The notes under the pieces were generated by a model, which made no database searches, was not told the DNA's origin, and saw only the letters and a program-made list of their open reading frames with translations. Positions 1 to 7,168 of a stretch of DNA of 11,791 nucleotides are shown here, in pieces. Each line of letters opens with the position of its first letter. Positions within the stretch are counted from its first letter, which is position 1. The position numbers and the translations under genes are program-made. The DNA is from Alphaproteobacteria bacterium (GTDB lineage Bacteria > Pseudomonadota > Alphaproteobacteria > Rhizobiales > Aestuariivirgaceae): positions 1-11,791 of the forward strand of contig JAJRRZ010000067.1 in assembly GCA_024279045.1 (NCBI GenBank), in the 5' to 3' direction.

Positions 1-740
1 ACCACGGGCACCGGCAGATCTTCCTTCGGCAGTGGTGGCGCGCCACGGTAGGAACCGGCGGGAATCATTCCTTCTTCCAGTGCCGGCTGGGCCAGCTTCA
101 GGGCGCGGGTATGCGGTATCGGCACGATATGCATGCGGCCGGAACCAATGGCCTGCTTCAATTCCTGATTGCCTGGTGCGCGCACGCGGAACAACGCATC
201 CACTGCGCCATGGTTGATGGCCCAGATGGCGGCGCGCGATGACATGTTGAGCAGCCGCACGTCGCGCAGTGTCAGGCCGTAGTGGCGCATCAGAAACAGG
301 AACGACCGGTATTGTCCGGAACTTTTCGGCGGCAGGGCGACGGTCTTGCCGCGCAGGTCGGCAAACGAGGCAATGCCGCTGTCGGCGCGCGCCAGCAGCT
401 GGAAGGCGTCCGGATAGAGGCTGGTAACCAGCTGCACGTTGGCTGCGGGGCGGGTGTCGGCCTGGATGGTGGCAAACTGCAACAGGCCGTCGCGCAACAT
501 GCGGTTGTTCTGGCCGGATCCACCCGTTTCGGCAACGATGATCTTCAGTTGCGGATCGTGGCGCTCGGCCAGCCGGGCAATGGCGCTGGCCAGGCGGAAG
601 GATTCGCCGCCCTTGTCGCCAGCGCCCAGCACCACCACGTGGGTGCGCTGCGAGTCCAGCCACAGTTGGCCGCCACCGATCAGTGCAAAACCCAAGGTGA
701 TGGTCAGCACGGTGAGCAGTATGTTGCGCACGCCATTCAT
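1..740 (-). CDS. TAXI-family TRAP transporter solute-binding protein, C-terminus cut by the window edge
   Basis: The first 246 residues are visible and the frame is open to base 1. The protein starts with a short basic stretch and a hydrophobic helix (about residues 7-24), which could be a signal anchor or uncleaved signal peptide, so it should face the periplasm. The segment GGSGQNNRMLRDGLLQFATIQAD (about 80-102) matches the TAXI ligand-binding core, where a G-S-x-x-N-x-x-x-L segment precedes a short hydrophobic strand. The last visible stretch, IPAGSYRG followed by a proline-rich segment, matches the IPAG(T/S)Y motif of the family. TAXI proteins bind organic acids or amino acids such as glutamate for TRAP uptake, but the ligand cannot be read here. 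ATG at 740 is the only start, since in-frame stops lie just upstream; an AAGGGG purine run sits rather far (about 15 nt) before it. No TRAP membrane subunit is visible, so it may be an orphan binding protein or its partner lies outside the window. Confidence 0.85.
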   Translation of the reverse strand, partial: MNGVRNILLTVLTITLGFALIGGGQLWLDSQRTHVVVLGAGDKGGESFRLASAIARLAERHDPQLKIIVAETGGSGQNNRMLRDGLLQFATIQADTRPAANVQLVTSLYPDAFQLLARADSGIASFADLRGKTVALPPKSSGQYRSFLFLMRHYGLTLRDVRLLNMSSRAAIWAINHGAVDALFRVRAPGNQELKQAIGSGRMHIVPIPHTRALKLAQPALEEGMIPAGSYRGAPPLPKEDLPVPV

Positions 741-950
741 GATGGTGTGGATCGATCCCCTTCATGCACCGCCAGCGCGGCATCCTTTTCACAAACGGCG
801 ACCATGCCCGGGTGGTGCGCCGTGTGCCGCGGCGATGCCCGCCCCTGGCGGTTCGTGGCGATTCCCCCCGCCTGCCTCAACCGGCGATCATGGAACATCT
901 TTAGGGCAGACATCGGCAGGAATGCAAACCACCCGTCCCGCGTTCTCTCT

Positions 951-1448
951 TCAGCGCCGTGCTGGTGGAGACAGGGCATCTCCCTTGCCGGAAGCATTCG
1001 TGGACGGCACAGGGGAGTGCCGTGATGCCGCCTGCTCCGCGTCGTCCACCTCCTGCAGTGCATTGGCACAGCCGGTGAGCCAGACATCGAACAGGGGGTG
1101 CTCCACCGCGTGCAGGCCGGGGCTTTCGGCATTCATCCAGCCGCTGAAGATGCGTCGGTGCTGCTTGTCGTAGGTATGTTCCTCTATCTCCACAAAGGCC
1201 ATGGTGCGCGGCTCTTCCGTCGGCGGGCGGGTGTGGCAGGTGCGCGGGCGGATGCGGAAGGTGCCGAACTTCACCTCCGAATCAATGGGCGCGCGCAGGG
1301 TGGTGATGTCGCCGGTGATCTTGTCCAGCGCGGCAAATATCGCCACGCGGTTTTCCACCGGCCCGGCCAGCGCCGGTGTGAAAGCGGCGGCCAGCAGCGC
1401 CAGCGCGCCGACCAAGCAACGCGCGGGATGTGCCCTCGTCGGCCTCAC
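951..1448 (-). CDS. DUF2155 domain-containing secreted protein
   Basis: This is a 165-residue protein from a GTG start whose GTGA overlaps the mlaD stop by 4 nt, with AAGAAG purines just upstream inside mlaD. That overlap and the good signal peptide decide the start. Residues 1-28 form a signal peptide: Arg-rich n-region, hydrophobic core LVGALALLAAAF, and a likely ALA cleavage site. The mature part holds the DUF2155 pattern: VAIFAALDKITGDITTLRAPI, then FGTFRIRPRTC, then EEPRTMAFVEI, and finally RIFSGWMNAESPGLHAVEHPLFDVWLTGC. Cys71 and Cys127 are the mature-region cysteines and could form a periplasmic disulfide (inference). The tail after about residue 130 is polar, low-complexity and probably disordered. 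DUF2155 has no known biochemical role; in alphaproteobacteria it is commonly found beside NDUFA12 and an MCE protein, as here. It is the last gene of the three-gene operon. Confidence 0.88.
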   Translation of the reverse strand: MRPTRAHPARCLVGALALLAAAFTPALAGPVENRVAIFAALDKITGDITTLRAPIDSEVKFGTFRIRPRTCHTRPPTEEPRTMAFVEIEEHTYDKQHRRIFSGWMNAESPGLHAVEHPLFDVWLTGCANALQEVDDAEQAASRHSPVPSTNASGKGDALSPPARR

Positions 1449-1897
1449 TTGTTCTTCTTCTCGTCCTTGAACAGGTATTCGTTCACCAGCCCCCACAGAT
1501 CGATGGAGCTCTGGGTGTTTTCCAGCGTGTCGCCATCCTTCAGCATTTCTTCCGCGCCGCCAGGGTCGAGCGCGATGTACTTGTCGCCCAGCAGGCCGTC
1601 GGTGGTGATCTTCGCGGAGCTGTCCTCCGGCAGTTTCACCCTGTTCTCGATACGCATGGAAATGACGGCCTGGAAGTTCTCGTTGTCCAGGCGCTGGCCC
1701 ACCACCGAGCCCACCTTCAGCCCGGCCAGGCGCACATCGGTGCCGATGTTCACGCCGCTGGCGTTGTCGAACACCGCCTGGATGACATAGCCGCCATGGC
1801 CACGGCCTACATCCGTGGTGGAATAGACATACCATGCGAACAGGCCGGCGATGGCCAATACCAAGGTGCCGACCAGGGTTTCCACCAGATTGTTCAT
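1445..1897 (-). CDS. mlaD: MlaD, MCE-domain phospholipid transport protein of the Mla system
   Basis: This 150-residue protein has one N-terminal membrane helix (about 8-25) followed by a single MCE domain (about 36-113) containing ASGVNIGTDVRLAGLKVGSV and the late segment ITTDGLLGDKYIALDPGG, both characteristic of MlaD. MlaD proteins form periplasmic hexameric rings on the MlaFEDB ABC transporter that moves phospholipids between inner and outer membranes. The protein is slightly shorter than E. coli MlaD (about 183 residues), with a short Lys-rich tail ending KDEKKNK. Its ATG overlaps the NDUFA12 stop as ATGA, and its TGA overlaps the GTG of the DUF2155 gene, so translation is probably coupled along the operon. 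mlaE, mlaF and mlaB are not in the window; separation of mlaD from them is common in alphaproteobacteria. Only a weak AGG precedes the ATG, consistent with dependence on coupling. Confidence 0.93.
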   Translation of the reverse strand: MNNLVETLVGTLVLAIAGLFAWYVYSTTDVGRGHGGYVIQAVFDNASGVNIGTDVRLAGLKVGSVVGQRLDNENFQAVISMRIENRVKLPEDSSAKITTDGLLGDKYIALDPGGAEEMLKDGDTLENTQSSIDLWGLVNEYLFKDEKKNK

Positions 1898-2322
1898 GAC
1901 GCCTGTGTCTTTTCCTGTTGGTCGCCACGGGCATCATCGGGGCGCCAGCCACGCCAGGCGGGACGCGCCAGGTTGGCGGGGCGGCGCAGGTACAACGAGC
2001 CGGGGGGGAAATCCGCCTCGGCACTGCCGGTGGGGTTGGGCCGCCAGGGCTTTTCCCAAACCTTCGGCTGGTAGTCGTCATCGGAGGGAGGGGTATCTGT
2101 GCGGCGGTGGATCCAGGCATGCCAGCCAGGCGGAATGCGTGAGGCTTCCGCGTAGCCGTCGTAGATCACCCAACGATGCGAATCGTCCGCCGTGCGGTAG
2201 TAGCGGTTGCCCTGCTCGTCCTGGCCGACGAACACTCCCTTGCGCCGCGTGTAGAGCAGGGTGGAGAAGGTGGCGCCATTCCACCAGGTGAAGATGCGCT
2301 GCATTGCCGTTTTCAGGCCCAT
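1894..2322 (-). CDS. NDUFA12/B17.2-type accessory subunit of NADH:ubiquinone oxidoreductase (complex I)
   Basis: This 142-residue protein carries the NDUFA12 signature: RIFTWWNGATFSTLLYTRRKG at the N-terminus, then VGQDEQGNRYYR, then RWVIYDGYAEASRIPPGWHAWIH, then a YQPKVWEKPWRPNPTGS segment and a proline/arginine-rich tail with PPGSL and WRGWRPDDA. In mitochondria and alphaproteobacteria this small subunit binds the matrix/cytoplasmic arm of complex I and helps its assembly or stability. I chose ATG at 2322 because GAGG lies 5 nt before it; an in-frame ATG six codons upstream (2340) has no ribosome binding site. It is the first gene of the operon with mlaD and DUF2155, separate from any nuo operon, which is usual for this subunit. 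Its presence strongly supports an alphaproteobacterial host. Confidence 0.93.
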   Translation of the reverse strand: MGLKTAMQRIFTWWNGATFSTLLYTRRKGVFVGQDEQGNRYYRTADDSHRWVIYDGYAEASRIPPGWHAWIHRRTDTPPSDDDYQPKVWEKPWRPNPTGSAEADFPPGSLYLRRPANLARPAWRGWRPDDARGDQQEKTQAS

Positions 2323-2340
2323 GGCTACCTCGCTTGCCAT

Positions 2341-2697
2341 TCGTGTGCCGTCTGCCTGTATGTCCGGCGCACAGCATAGTCAAATTGCGCGATGGTGCAA
2401 CCACTGGCGAAGCGGGAGCCAGGGGATGTTGCCGCGGGAGCAGGCAAATGGTCGGGCAAGCAAATGCTCAGGGGAGCGCATGCATCTGCGCATATCCCCC
2501 ATGCGCGCCTGTTGCATGGACGTGAAGCTGCTCCGGCGCCTGTCCACAGGATGTCCACGCACAATGCGGTGGTTGTTCAGCTTGCACGGCCTTTGATTCC
2601 GCATGGCGAATCATGCACTTGTTCTGTTGTTGACCGGTTTCTGGCGATATTGTGCACGAGATCGCCGCCGACGTTTTTCCCCGCCCTTGTCAGCGCG
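2341..2697. other. Divergent intergenic region, upstream half, no gene
   Basis: Between the NDUFA12 start and the nrdJ control elements I see no convincing gene. The open frames here lack a ribosome binding site and protein-like composition. The only structures noted are the operon promoter at its left end, a small palindrome TGCGCAT-7 nt-ATGCGCG around 2487-2507, and an isolated ATATTGTGC half-site at 2647-2655 resembling half an NrdR box. Confidence 0.5.
2373..2400 (-). promoter_or_regulatory. Candidate sigma70-type promoter of the NDUFA12-mlaD-DUF2155 operon
   Basis: Reading leftward, a -35-like TTGCAC (2395-2400) and a -10-like TATGCT (2373-2378) are separated by 16 bp. Transcription would begin near 2366, giving a leader of about 44 nt before the ATG at 2322. 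A second possible -35 (TTGACT) lies inside this element, so the exact promoter is uncertain. Confidence 0.45.
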
Positions 2698-2745
2698 CCA
2701 CCTCATATTGTGGATATTGTGCGAGATGCACACAATACCTTGACG
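2698..2745 (+). promoter_or_regulatory. Candidate pair of NrdR boxes upstream of nrdJ
   Basis: Box 1 is 2698-2713 (CCACCTCATATTGTGG) and box 2 is 2730-2745 (ACACAATACCTTGACG). Each matches 11 of 16 positions of the known NrdR consensus (ACACWATA-TATWGTGT): box 1 has a near-perfect right half and box 2 a perfect left half. Their centres are 32 bp apart, about three helical turns, which is the spacing typical of paired NrdR boxes before ribonucleotide reductase genes. Box 2 covers the -35 element of the promoter, so an ATP/dATP-loaded NrdR would be expected to block RNA polymerase. The location before a ribonucleotide reductase gene strengthens the call. An additional ATATTGTG half-site lies between the boxes at 2714-2721. 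Confidence 0.62.
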
Positions 2746-2768
2746 GCATGCCTGTCGCGGCGCATAAT
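2740..2768 (+). promoter_or_regulatory. Candidate sigma70 promoter P1 of nrdJ
   Basis: The -35 TTGACG (2740-2745) and the -10 CATAAT (2763-2768) are separated by exactly 17 bp. Each hexamer differs from consensus at one position. The start point would be near 2775, about 350 nt before the nrdJ ATG. The -35 is embedded in NrdR box 2. Confidence 0.6.
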
Positions 2769-2815
2769 CCCCCTGCATTCGGGATTCGCTTCCAGGCTGA
2801 CTGGAAGAGCGGGCA

Positions 2816-2844
2816 TTGACAGGCTTTATCACCGAATGTATCGT
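2816..2844 (+). promoter_or_regulatory. Candidate second promoter P2 of nrdJ
   Basis: A perfect -35 TTGACA (2816-2821) is followed after 17 bp by TATCGT (2839-2844), which matches 4 of 6 bases of the -10 consensus. Start would be near 2851. It lies downstream of the NrdR boxes, so it could give expression outside direct box-2 occlusion, or it may be a chance match. Confidence 0.42.
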
Positions 2845-2887
2845 TTGTGTGCGTAAAATGTTCCTTGCGAGAACAATCTCATGCCAT

Positions 2888-2912
2888 GCTTCCGAAAGGC
2901 GCTTTCGGAGGC
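2888..2912 (+). repeat. Strong hairpin in the nrdJ leader
   Basis: The arms TCCGAAAG (2891-2898) and CTTTCGGA (2902-2909) pair perfectly around a GCG loop. The stem extends to 11 pairs with one G-U (2888-2898 with 2902-2912). No U-run follows, so it is not a standard intrinsic terminator. It may stabilise or regulate the leader. Confidence 0.6.
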
Positions 2913-3126
2913 AGGGGTTGTTGTCCGCAAGTGGAGGCGGGGGGATGCTGCCGTTCTCCTGATGCGGCTGGCATGGGGGGATGGTTCATCCGGGCAGATT
3001 CAGGGGTGTTCGGGGGCTGGCCATGCCTGCATGGCTGGCAAGGGCTGGTGCCGTGCCATGACAAGACGACAACAGCGCCACGGCATGAACTTCAACAGAC
3101 TTCAACAAGCGAGAAGCGAGGGGGCC

Positions 3127-6100
3127 ATGAAGATCGAACGGCTGTTCACCAAGGCGGGCAAGGACGTTTACGAGGGCATCGCCTTTACCCGCACCACCAG
3201 CGAAATCCGCAACCCGGACGGTTCGCTCGTCTTCCGCATGGAGGACGTGGAAGTTCCGGCGCATTTTTCGCAGGTCGCCTCCGACATCATGGCGCAGAAA
3301 TACTTCCGCAAGGCCGGCGTGCCGACCATCCTGAAGAAGGTGCCGGAAGAAGGTGTTCCGCAGTGGCTGTGGCGCTCCGTGCCGGACGAGGAGGCGCTGG
3401 CGAAGCTGCCGGAAGAGGAACGCACCACGCACGAGATTTCGGCAAGGCAGGTCTATGACCGGCTGGCCGGTACCTGGACATACTGGGGCTGGAAGGCCGG
3501 TTATTTCGACACGGAGGAGGATGCGCGCGCCTTCTTCGACGAGGTCCGCTACATGCTGGTAATGCAGATGGCCGCGCCGAATTCGCCGCAGTGGTTCAAC
3601 ACCGGGCTTTACTGGGCCTACGGCATCGACGGGCCGGGGCAGGGGCATTTCTTCGTCGATCACCAGACGGGCCGCCTGCGCAAGTCCACTTCCGCCTACG
3701 AGCGCCCGCAACCACATGCCTGCTTCATCCAGTCCATCGATGACGATCTGGTCAACGAGGGCGGCATCATGGATCTGTGGGTGCGCGAGGCGCGCCTGTT
3801 CAAGTATGGCTCCGGTACCGGCACCAATTTCTCCACCCTGCGCGGCGAGAACGAGCCGCTGTCCGGTGGCGGGCGCTCCTCCGGGCTGATCAGCTTCCTG
3901 AAGGTGGGCGATCGCGCCGCCGGGGCCATCAAGTCCGGCGGCACCACGCGCCGCGCGGCGAAGATGGTCATCGTCGATATCGACCACCCGGACATCGAGG
4001 AGTTCATCGACTGGAAGGTGAAGGAAGAGCGCAAGGTGGCGGCGCTGGTGGCCGGCTCGAAACTGGTGAAGCGCCACCTGAAGGCAGTCATGCGCGCCTG
4101 CGTGAACTGCGAGGCGGAGGGCGAGGACTGCTTCGACGTGAAGCGCAACCCGGCGCTGCGGCGGGCGGTGCGCGCGGCGCGGCGCGACGAGGTGCCGGCG
4201 GGCGCCATTCGCCAGGTCATCCAGTTTGCCCGGCAAGGTTACGAGGATATCGAGTTCGATACCTTCGATACCGACTGGGACGGCGAGGCCTATCGTACCG
4301 TTGCCGGGCAGAATTCCAACAATTCCGTGCGGGTAACGGAAGAGTTCCTGCGCGCGGTCGAGAGTGATGCCGAATGGTCGCTGATCCGCCGCACCGATGG
4401 CGAAGTGGCGAAGACCGTCCCGGCACGGGCGCTGTGGGAGAAGATCGGTCTGGCGGCGTGGCAGTCGGCGGATCCGGGCGTTCAGTTCCACACCACCATC
4501 AACGACTGGCATACCTGCCCGGCATCGGGCGAGATCCGCGCCTCCAACCCATGCTCGGAATACATGTTCCTGGACAATACCGCGTGCAACCTCGCTTCGC
4601 TGAATCTGCTGCGCTTTCATGACAAGGCAACGCGGCAGTTCGACGTGAAGGCTTTCGAGCATGCCGTGCGGCTGTGGACCATCGTGCTGGAAATCTCGGT
4701 GCTGATGGCGCAATTTCCGTCGAAGGAAATCGCCAGGCTCTCCTACGAATTCCGCACGCTGGGGCTGGGCTTCGCCAACATTGGTGGGCTGCTGATGACC
4801 ATGGGACTGCCCTATGATTCCGACGAAGGCCGGGCGCTGTGTGCGGCCATCTCGGCGGTGATGACGGGACGTTCCTATGCCACCTCCGCGGAAATGGCGC
4901 GCGAGCTGGGGCCGTTTGCCGGTTATGCGAAGAATCGCGAGCACATGCTGCGGGTCATCCGCAACCATCGTCGCGCCGCCCATGGCGAGGCAGAGGGCTA
5001 CGAGGAGCTGCATGTGCCGCCCGTATCGCTGGATCACGCCAACTGCCCCGATGCCGCGCTGTCGGCGCGGGCGAAGGCCTGCTGGGACGAGGCGCTGGAG
5101 CTGGGCGAGGCACACGGTTTTCGCAACGCGCAGGTAACCGTGCTGGCGCCCACCGGCACCATCGGCCTGGTGATGGACTGCGACACCACCGGCATCGAGC
5201 CGGACTATGCGTTGGTGAAATTCAAGAAGCTGGCCGGTGGCGGCTACTTCAAGATCATCAACCAGGCAGTACCTGCGGCGTTGGAGGCGCTGGGATACGA
5301 TCAGCAGCAGATCGAGGACATCATCACCTATGCTGTCGGCCACGGCACGCTGAAGGATGCGCCGGGCGTGAACCATGACGCGCTGCGCCAGCGTGGCTTC
5401 GGCGACAAGGAAATTGCCGCGGTGGAAGAGGCGCTCGGTTCCGCCTTCGACATCCGTTACGTGTTCAACCGCTTCACCCTGGGTGATGATTTCTGCCGCG
5501 ACGTGCTGGGCATGAGCGAAGAACAGCTCAATGACATCTCCTTCGACATGCTGGCCCACATGAGCTTCGGCAAGGATGAGGTGGAGGCGGCCAACATCCA
5601 CGTCTGCGGGGCCATGACGCTGGAAGGCGCGCCGCACTTGAAGGAGGAGCATCTGCCCGTTTTCGATTGCGCCAATGCCTGCGGGCGGCTGGGTCGGCGC
5701 TATCTGTCGGTGGAAAGCCACATCCGCATGATGGCTGCGGCGCAGCCGTTCATCTCCGGCGCCATCTCCAAGACGGTGAACATGCCCAACGACGCCACCG
5801 TGGAAGACTGCATGCAGGCCTACGAGCTGTCGTGGAAGCTGGGGCTGAAGGCCAATGCCCTGTACCGCGATGGCTCCAAGCTCTCCCAGCCGCTGTCCGC
5901 GCAGGTGCTGGACGATGGCCTGGACGAGGACGAGGAAGCTGAGACGGCGGAAGAATTCGCCGATGCCGTGGCCGCCAGCCAGCCGGCAGTGCAGCGCACC
6001 GAGCGGGTAGTGGAGAAGATCGTCGAGAAGGTGGTGGAAAAGGTGGTGGAGGTGCGCCGCCGCGAGAAGCTCCCCAGCCGCCGCAAGGGCTATACGCAGA

Positions 6101-6951
6101 AGGCCATCGTCGGCGGGCACAAGGTGTATCTGCGCACCGGCGAATACGAGGATGGCCGGCTGGGCGAGATCTTCATCGACATGCACAAGGAGGGTGCGGC
6201 CTTCCGCGCGATGATGAACAACTTCGCCATCGCCGTGTCGCTGGGCCTGCAATACGGCGTGCCGCTGGAGGAATACGTGGAGGCCTTCACCTTCACCCGA
6301 TTCGAACCGGCGGGCATGGTGCAGGGCAATGACGCCATCAAGCAGGCGACATCCATCCTCGACTACATTTTCCGCGAGCTGGCCATTGCCTATCTGGGCC
6401 GCACCGATCTGGCGCATGTGGATCCGCAGGATATCGGCTTCGACGCGCTGGGCCGCGGTGTGGTGGAAGGCAAGGCGCCGGAGAAGGATGGGGGCGATGG
6501 CGAGAAGGAGGATACCGGTGCGCCGCACGCGGTACCGGCGGCGAAGCTGGTGTCCACCGGCTTCCTGCGCCATCCGGTGGCCGACAACGTGGTGCTGCTG
6601 CCGGGCAACGAGCTGGGGCTGGTCAGCCACAATGCCGATGCCCTGATGCGCGAGGTGGATCGCCTGCGGGCGGATGCCACCAGCGGACAAGGTGGGCTGG
6701 CAGAGGAGAAGGCGCCTCGGCTGACGCCGGACGTTGCCGCCACATCCGCCGCCGCCGGGGCCGTGGGCACCGCGGAGGTGGCGGGCACGCATGGCTCCGC
6801 CGCGCTGGACATGAATGCACAGCGCATCATGGAGGCGCGCATGAAGGGCTACGAGGGCGAGGCCTGCGGCGAGTGCGGCAACTTCACCATGGTGCGCAAC
6901 GGCACCTGCCTGAAGTGCGACACCTGTGGCGCCACCTCCGGCTGCTCCTGA
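3127..6951 (+). CDS. nrdJ: Adenosylcobalamin-dependent (class II) ribonucleoside-diphosphate reductase NrdJ
   Basis: This 1274-residue oxygen-independent enzyme makes deoxyribonucleotides using a cobalamin-generated thiyl radical. ATG 3127 has a GAGGGGG ribosome site and begins MKIERLFTKAG, the usual start of alphaproteobacterial NrdJ; the open frame upstream does not fit the family. Visible active-site features are PQPHACF with Cys199 (first redox cysteine), NSNNSVR, NPCSEY with Asn474, Cys476 (thiyl radical site) and Glu478, and Cys487 in NTACNLASLNL (second redox cysteine). APTGTIGLVMDCDTTGIEP and ISKTVNMPND follow. A VEK-repeat linker lies at about 956-978, a TSCPD-type domain at about 988-1098, then an Ala/Gly-rich linker. 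The C-terminus has Cys1247/1250, 1261/1264/1267 and 1273, a likely redox shuttle and zinc-binding tail. The gene appears intact and single, with NrdR-like sites upstream. Confidence 0.97.
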   Translation: MKIERLFTKAGKDVYEGIAFTRTTSEIRNPDGSLVFRMEDVEVPAHFSQVASDIMAQKYFRKAGVPTILKKVPEEGVPQWLWRSVPDEEALAKLPEEERTTHEISARQVYDRLAGTWTYWGWKAGYFDTEEDARAFFDEVRYMLVMQMAAPNSPQWFNTGLYWAYGIDGPGQGHFFVDHQTGRLRKSTSAYERPQPHACFIQSIDDDLVNEGGIMDLWVREARLFKYGSGTGTNFSTLRGENEPLSGGGRSSGLISFLKVGDRAAGAIKSGGTTRRAAKMVIVDIDHPDIEEFIDWKVKEERKVAALVAGSKLVKRHLKAVMRACVNCEAEGEDCFDVKRNPALRRAVRAARRDEVPAGAIRQVIQFARQGYEDIEFDTFDTDWDGEAYRTVAGQNSNNSVRVTEEFLRAVESDAEWSLIRRTDGEVAKTVPARALWEKIGLAAWQSADPGVQFHTTINDWHTCPASGEIRASNPCSEYMFLDNTACNLASLNLLRFHDKATRQFDVKAFEHAVRLWTIVLEISVLMAQFPSKEIARLSYEFRTLGLGFANIGGLLMTMGLPYDSDEGRALCAAISAVMTGRSYATSAEMARELGPFAGYAKNREHMLRVIRNHRRAAHGEAEGYEELHVPPVSLDHANCPDAALSARAKACWDEALELGEAHGFRNAQVTVLAPTGTIGLVMDCDTTGIEPDYALVKFKKLAGGGYFKIINQAVPAALEALGYDQQQIEDIITYAVGHGTLKDAPGVNHDALRQRGFGDKEIAAVEEALGSAFDIRYVFNRFTLGDDFCRDVLGMSEEQLNDISFDMLAHMSFGKDEVEAANIHVCGAMTLEGAPHLKEEHLPVFDCANACGRLGRRYLSVESHIRMMAAAQPFISGAISKTVNMPNDATVEDCMQAYELSWKLGLKANALYRDGSKLSQPLSAQVLDDGLDEDEEAETAEEFADAVAASQPAVQRTERVVEKIVEKVVEKVVEVRRREKLPSRRKGYTQKAIVGGHKVYLRTGEYEDGRLGEIFIDMHKEGAAFRAMMNNFAIAVSLGLQYGVPLEEYVEAFTFTRFEPAGMVQGNDAIKQATSILDYIFRELAIAYLGRTDLAHVDPQDIGFDALGRGVVEGKAPEKDGGDGEKEDTGAPHAVPAAKLVSTGFLRHPVADNVVLLPGNELGLVSHNADALMREVDRLRADATSGQGGLAEEKAPRLTPDVAATSAAAGAVGTAEVAGTHGSAALDMNAQRIMEARMKGYEGEACGECGNFTMVRNGTCLKCDTCGATSGCS

Positions 6952-7023
6952 CCCCCCTGGCGTCGTGGCTGCCCGGTTGCTGTTGGCGGGGGGAGGGCGC
7001 CGCCAGGGAGGCTCCCGGAAGCC

Positions 7024-7081
7024 TGATGCACACATGAGCCGCGAAGCGCCGGACGGTAACCGTCCGGCGCTTCGTGCATCA
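7024..7081 (+). terminator. Long hairpin after nrdJ, probable transcription terminator or mRNA 3' stabiliser
   Basis: The inner stem pairs 7042-7056 with 7060-7074, 15 perfect pairs (arm starting CGAAGCGCC) around a TAA loop. TGATGCA at 7024-7030 can also pair with TGCATCA at 7075-7081, leaving the left side with a bulge. The hairpin begins 72 nt past the nrdJ stop. There is no U-tract, so it may act as a U-less terminator, a barrier to exonucleases, or both. Confidence 0.6.
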
Positions 7082-7168
7082 TGCGCGGATGTGCTGGCAG
7101 CGGAAATTCACGCATACCTTCGGGGGGCAATACTGCAGGTGGGCGTGCCGTGCCGCGCAAACGGATGA

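Larger units (their letters stand above)
2775..3126 (+). other. Long untranslated leader of nrdJ, rich in inverted repeats
   Basis: About 350 nt separate P1 from the nrdJ start. The leader contains a strong hairpin (2888-2912), a GGATG-GTT-CATCC stem (about 2979-2991), a GCCATG-CCTG-CATGGC stem (about 3020-3035) and a TGCCGTG/CACGGCA pairing (3049-3055 with 3079-3085). Just before the ribosome binding site is a direct repeat ACTTCAACA-g-ACTTCAACA (3089-3107). The ribosome binding site itself is GAGGGGG about 2 nt before the ATG. I do not find the conserved core of a cobalamin riboswitch, although the gene product needs adenosylcobalamin. The nrdJ frame is open back to 2881, but that part does not resemble NrdJ. 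Confidence 0.45.

Noticed and set aside
951..2120. One long 389-residue minus-strand protein
   Set aside because: Only its last 165 codons are real (the DUF2155 gene from GTG 1448). The upstream part is out of frame with the clear MlaD and NDUFA12 genes.
2340..2340. Earlier ATG for the NDUFA12 gene
   Set aside because: It adds six residues without a ribosome binding site, while ATG 2322 has GAGG at good spacing.
2392..2856. A 154-codon open frame in the nrdJ upstream region
   Set aside because: No ribosome binding site or family resemblance, and it runs through the promoter and NrdR-like boxes.
2881..3126. An N-terminal extension of NrdJ by 82 residues from ATG 2881
   Set aside because: No ribosome binding site precedes 2881, the extension is unlike NrdJ, and the usual MKIER start at 3127 has a strong GAGGGGG site.
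2775..3126. Cobalamin riboswitch before nrdJ
   Set aside because: The conserved riboswitch core and B12 box were looked for by eye and not found. A covariance search would be decisive.
2986..7035. A 1349-codon open frame on the minus strand opposite nrdJ
   Set aside because: It mirrors nrdJ codon use in GC-rich DNA. Its translation is rich in Arg, His, Leu, Gln and Ala and shows no domain, while the opposite strand is an unmistakable NrdJ.
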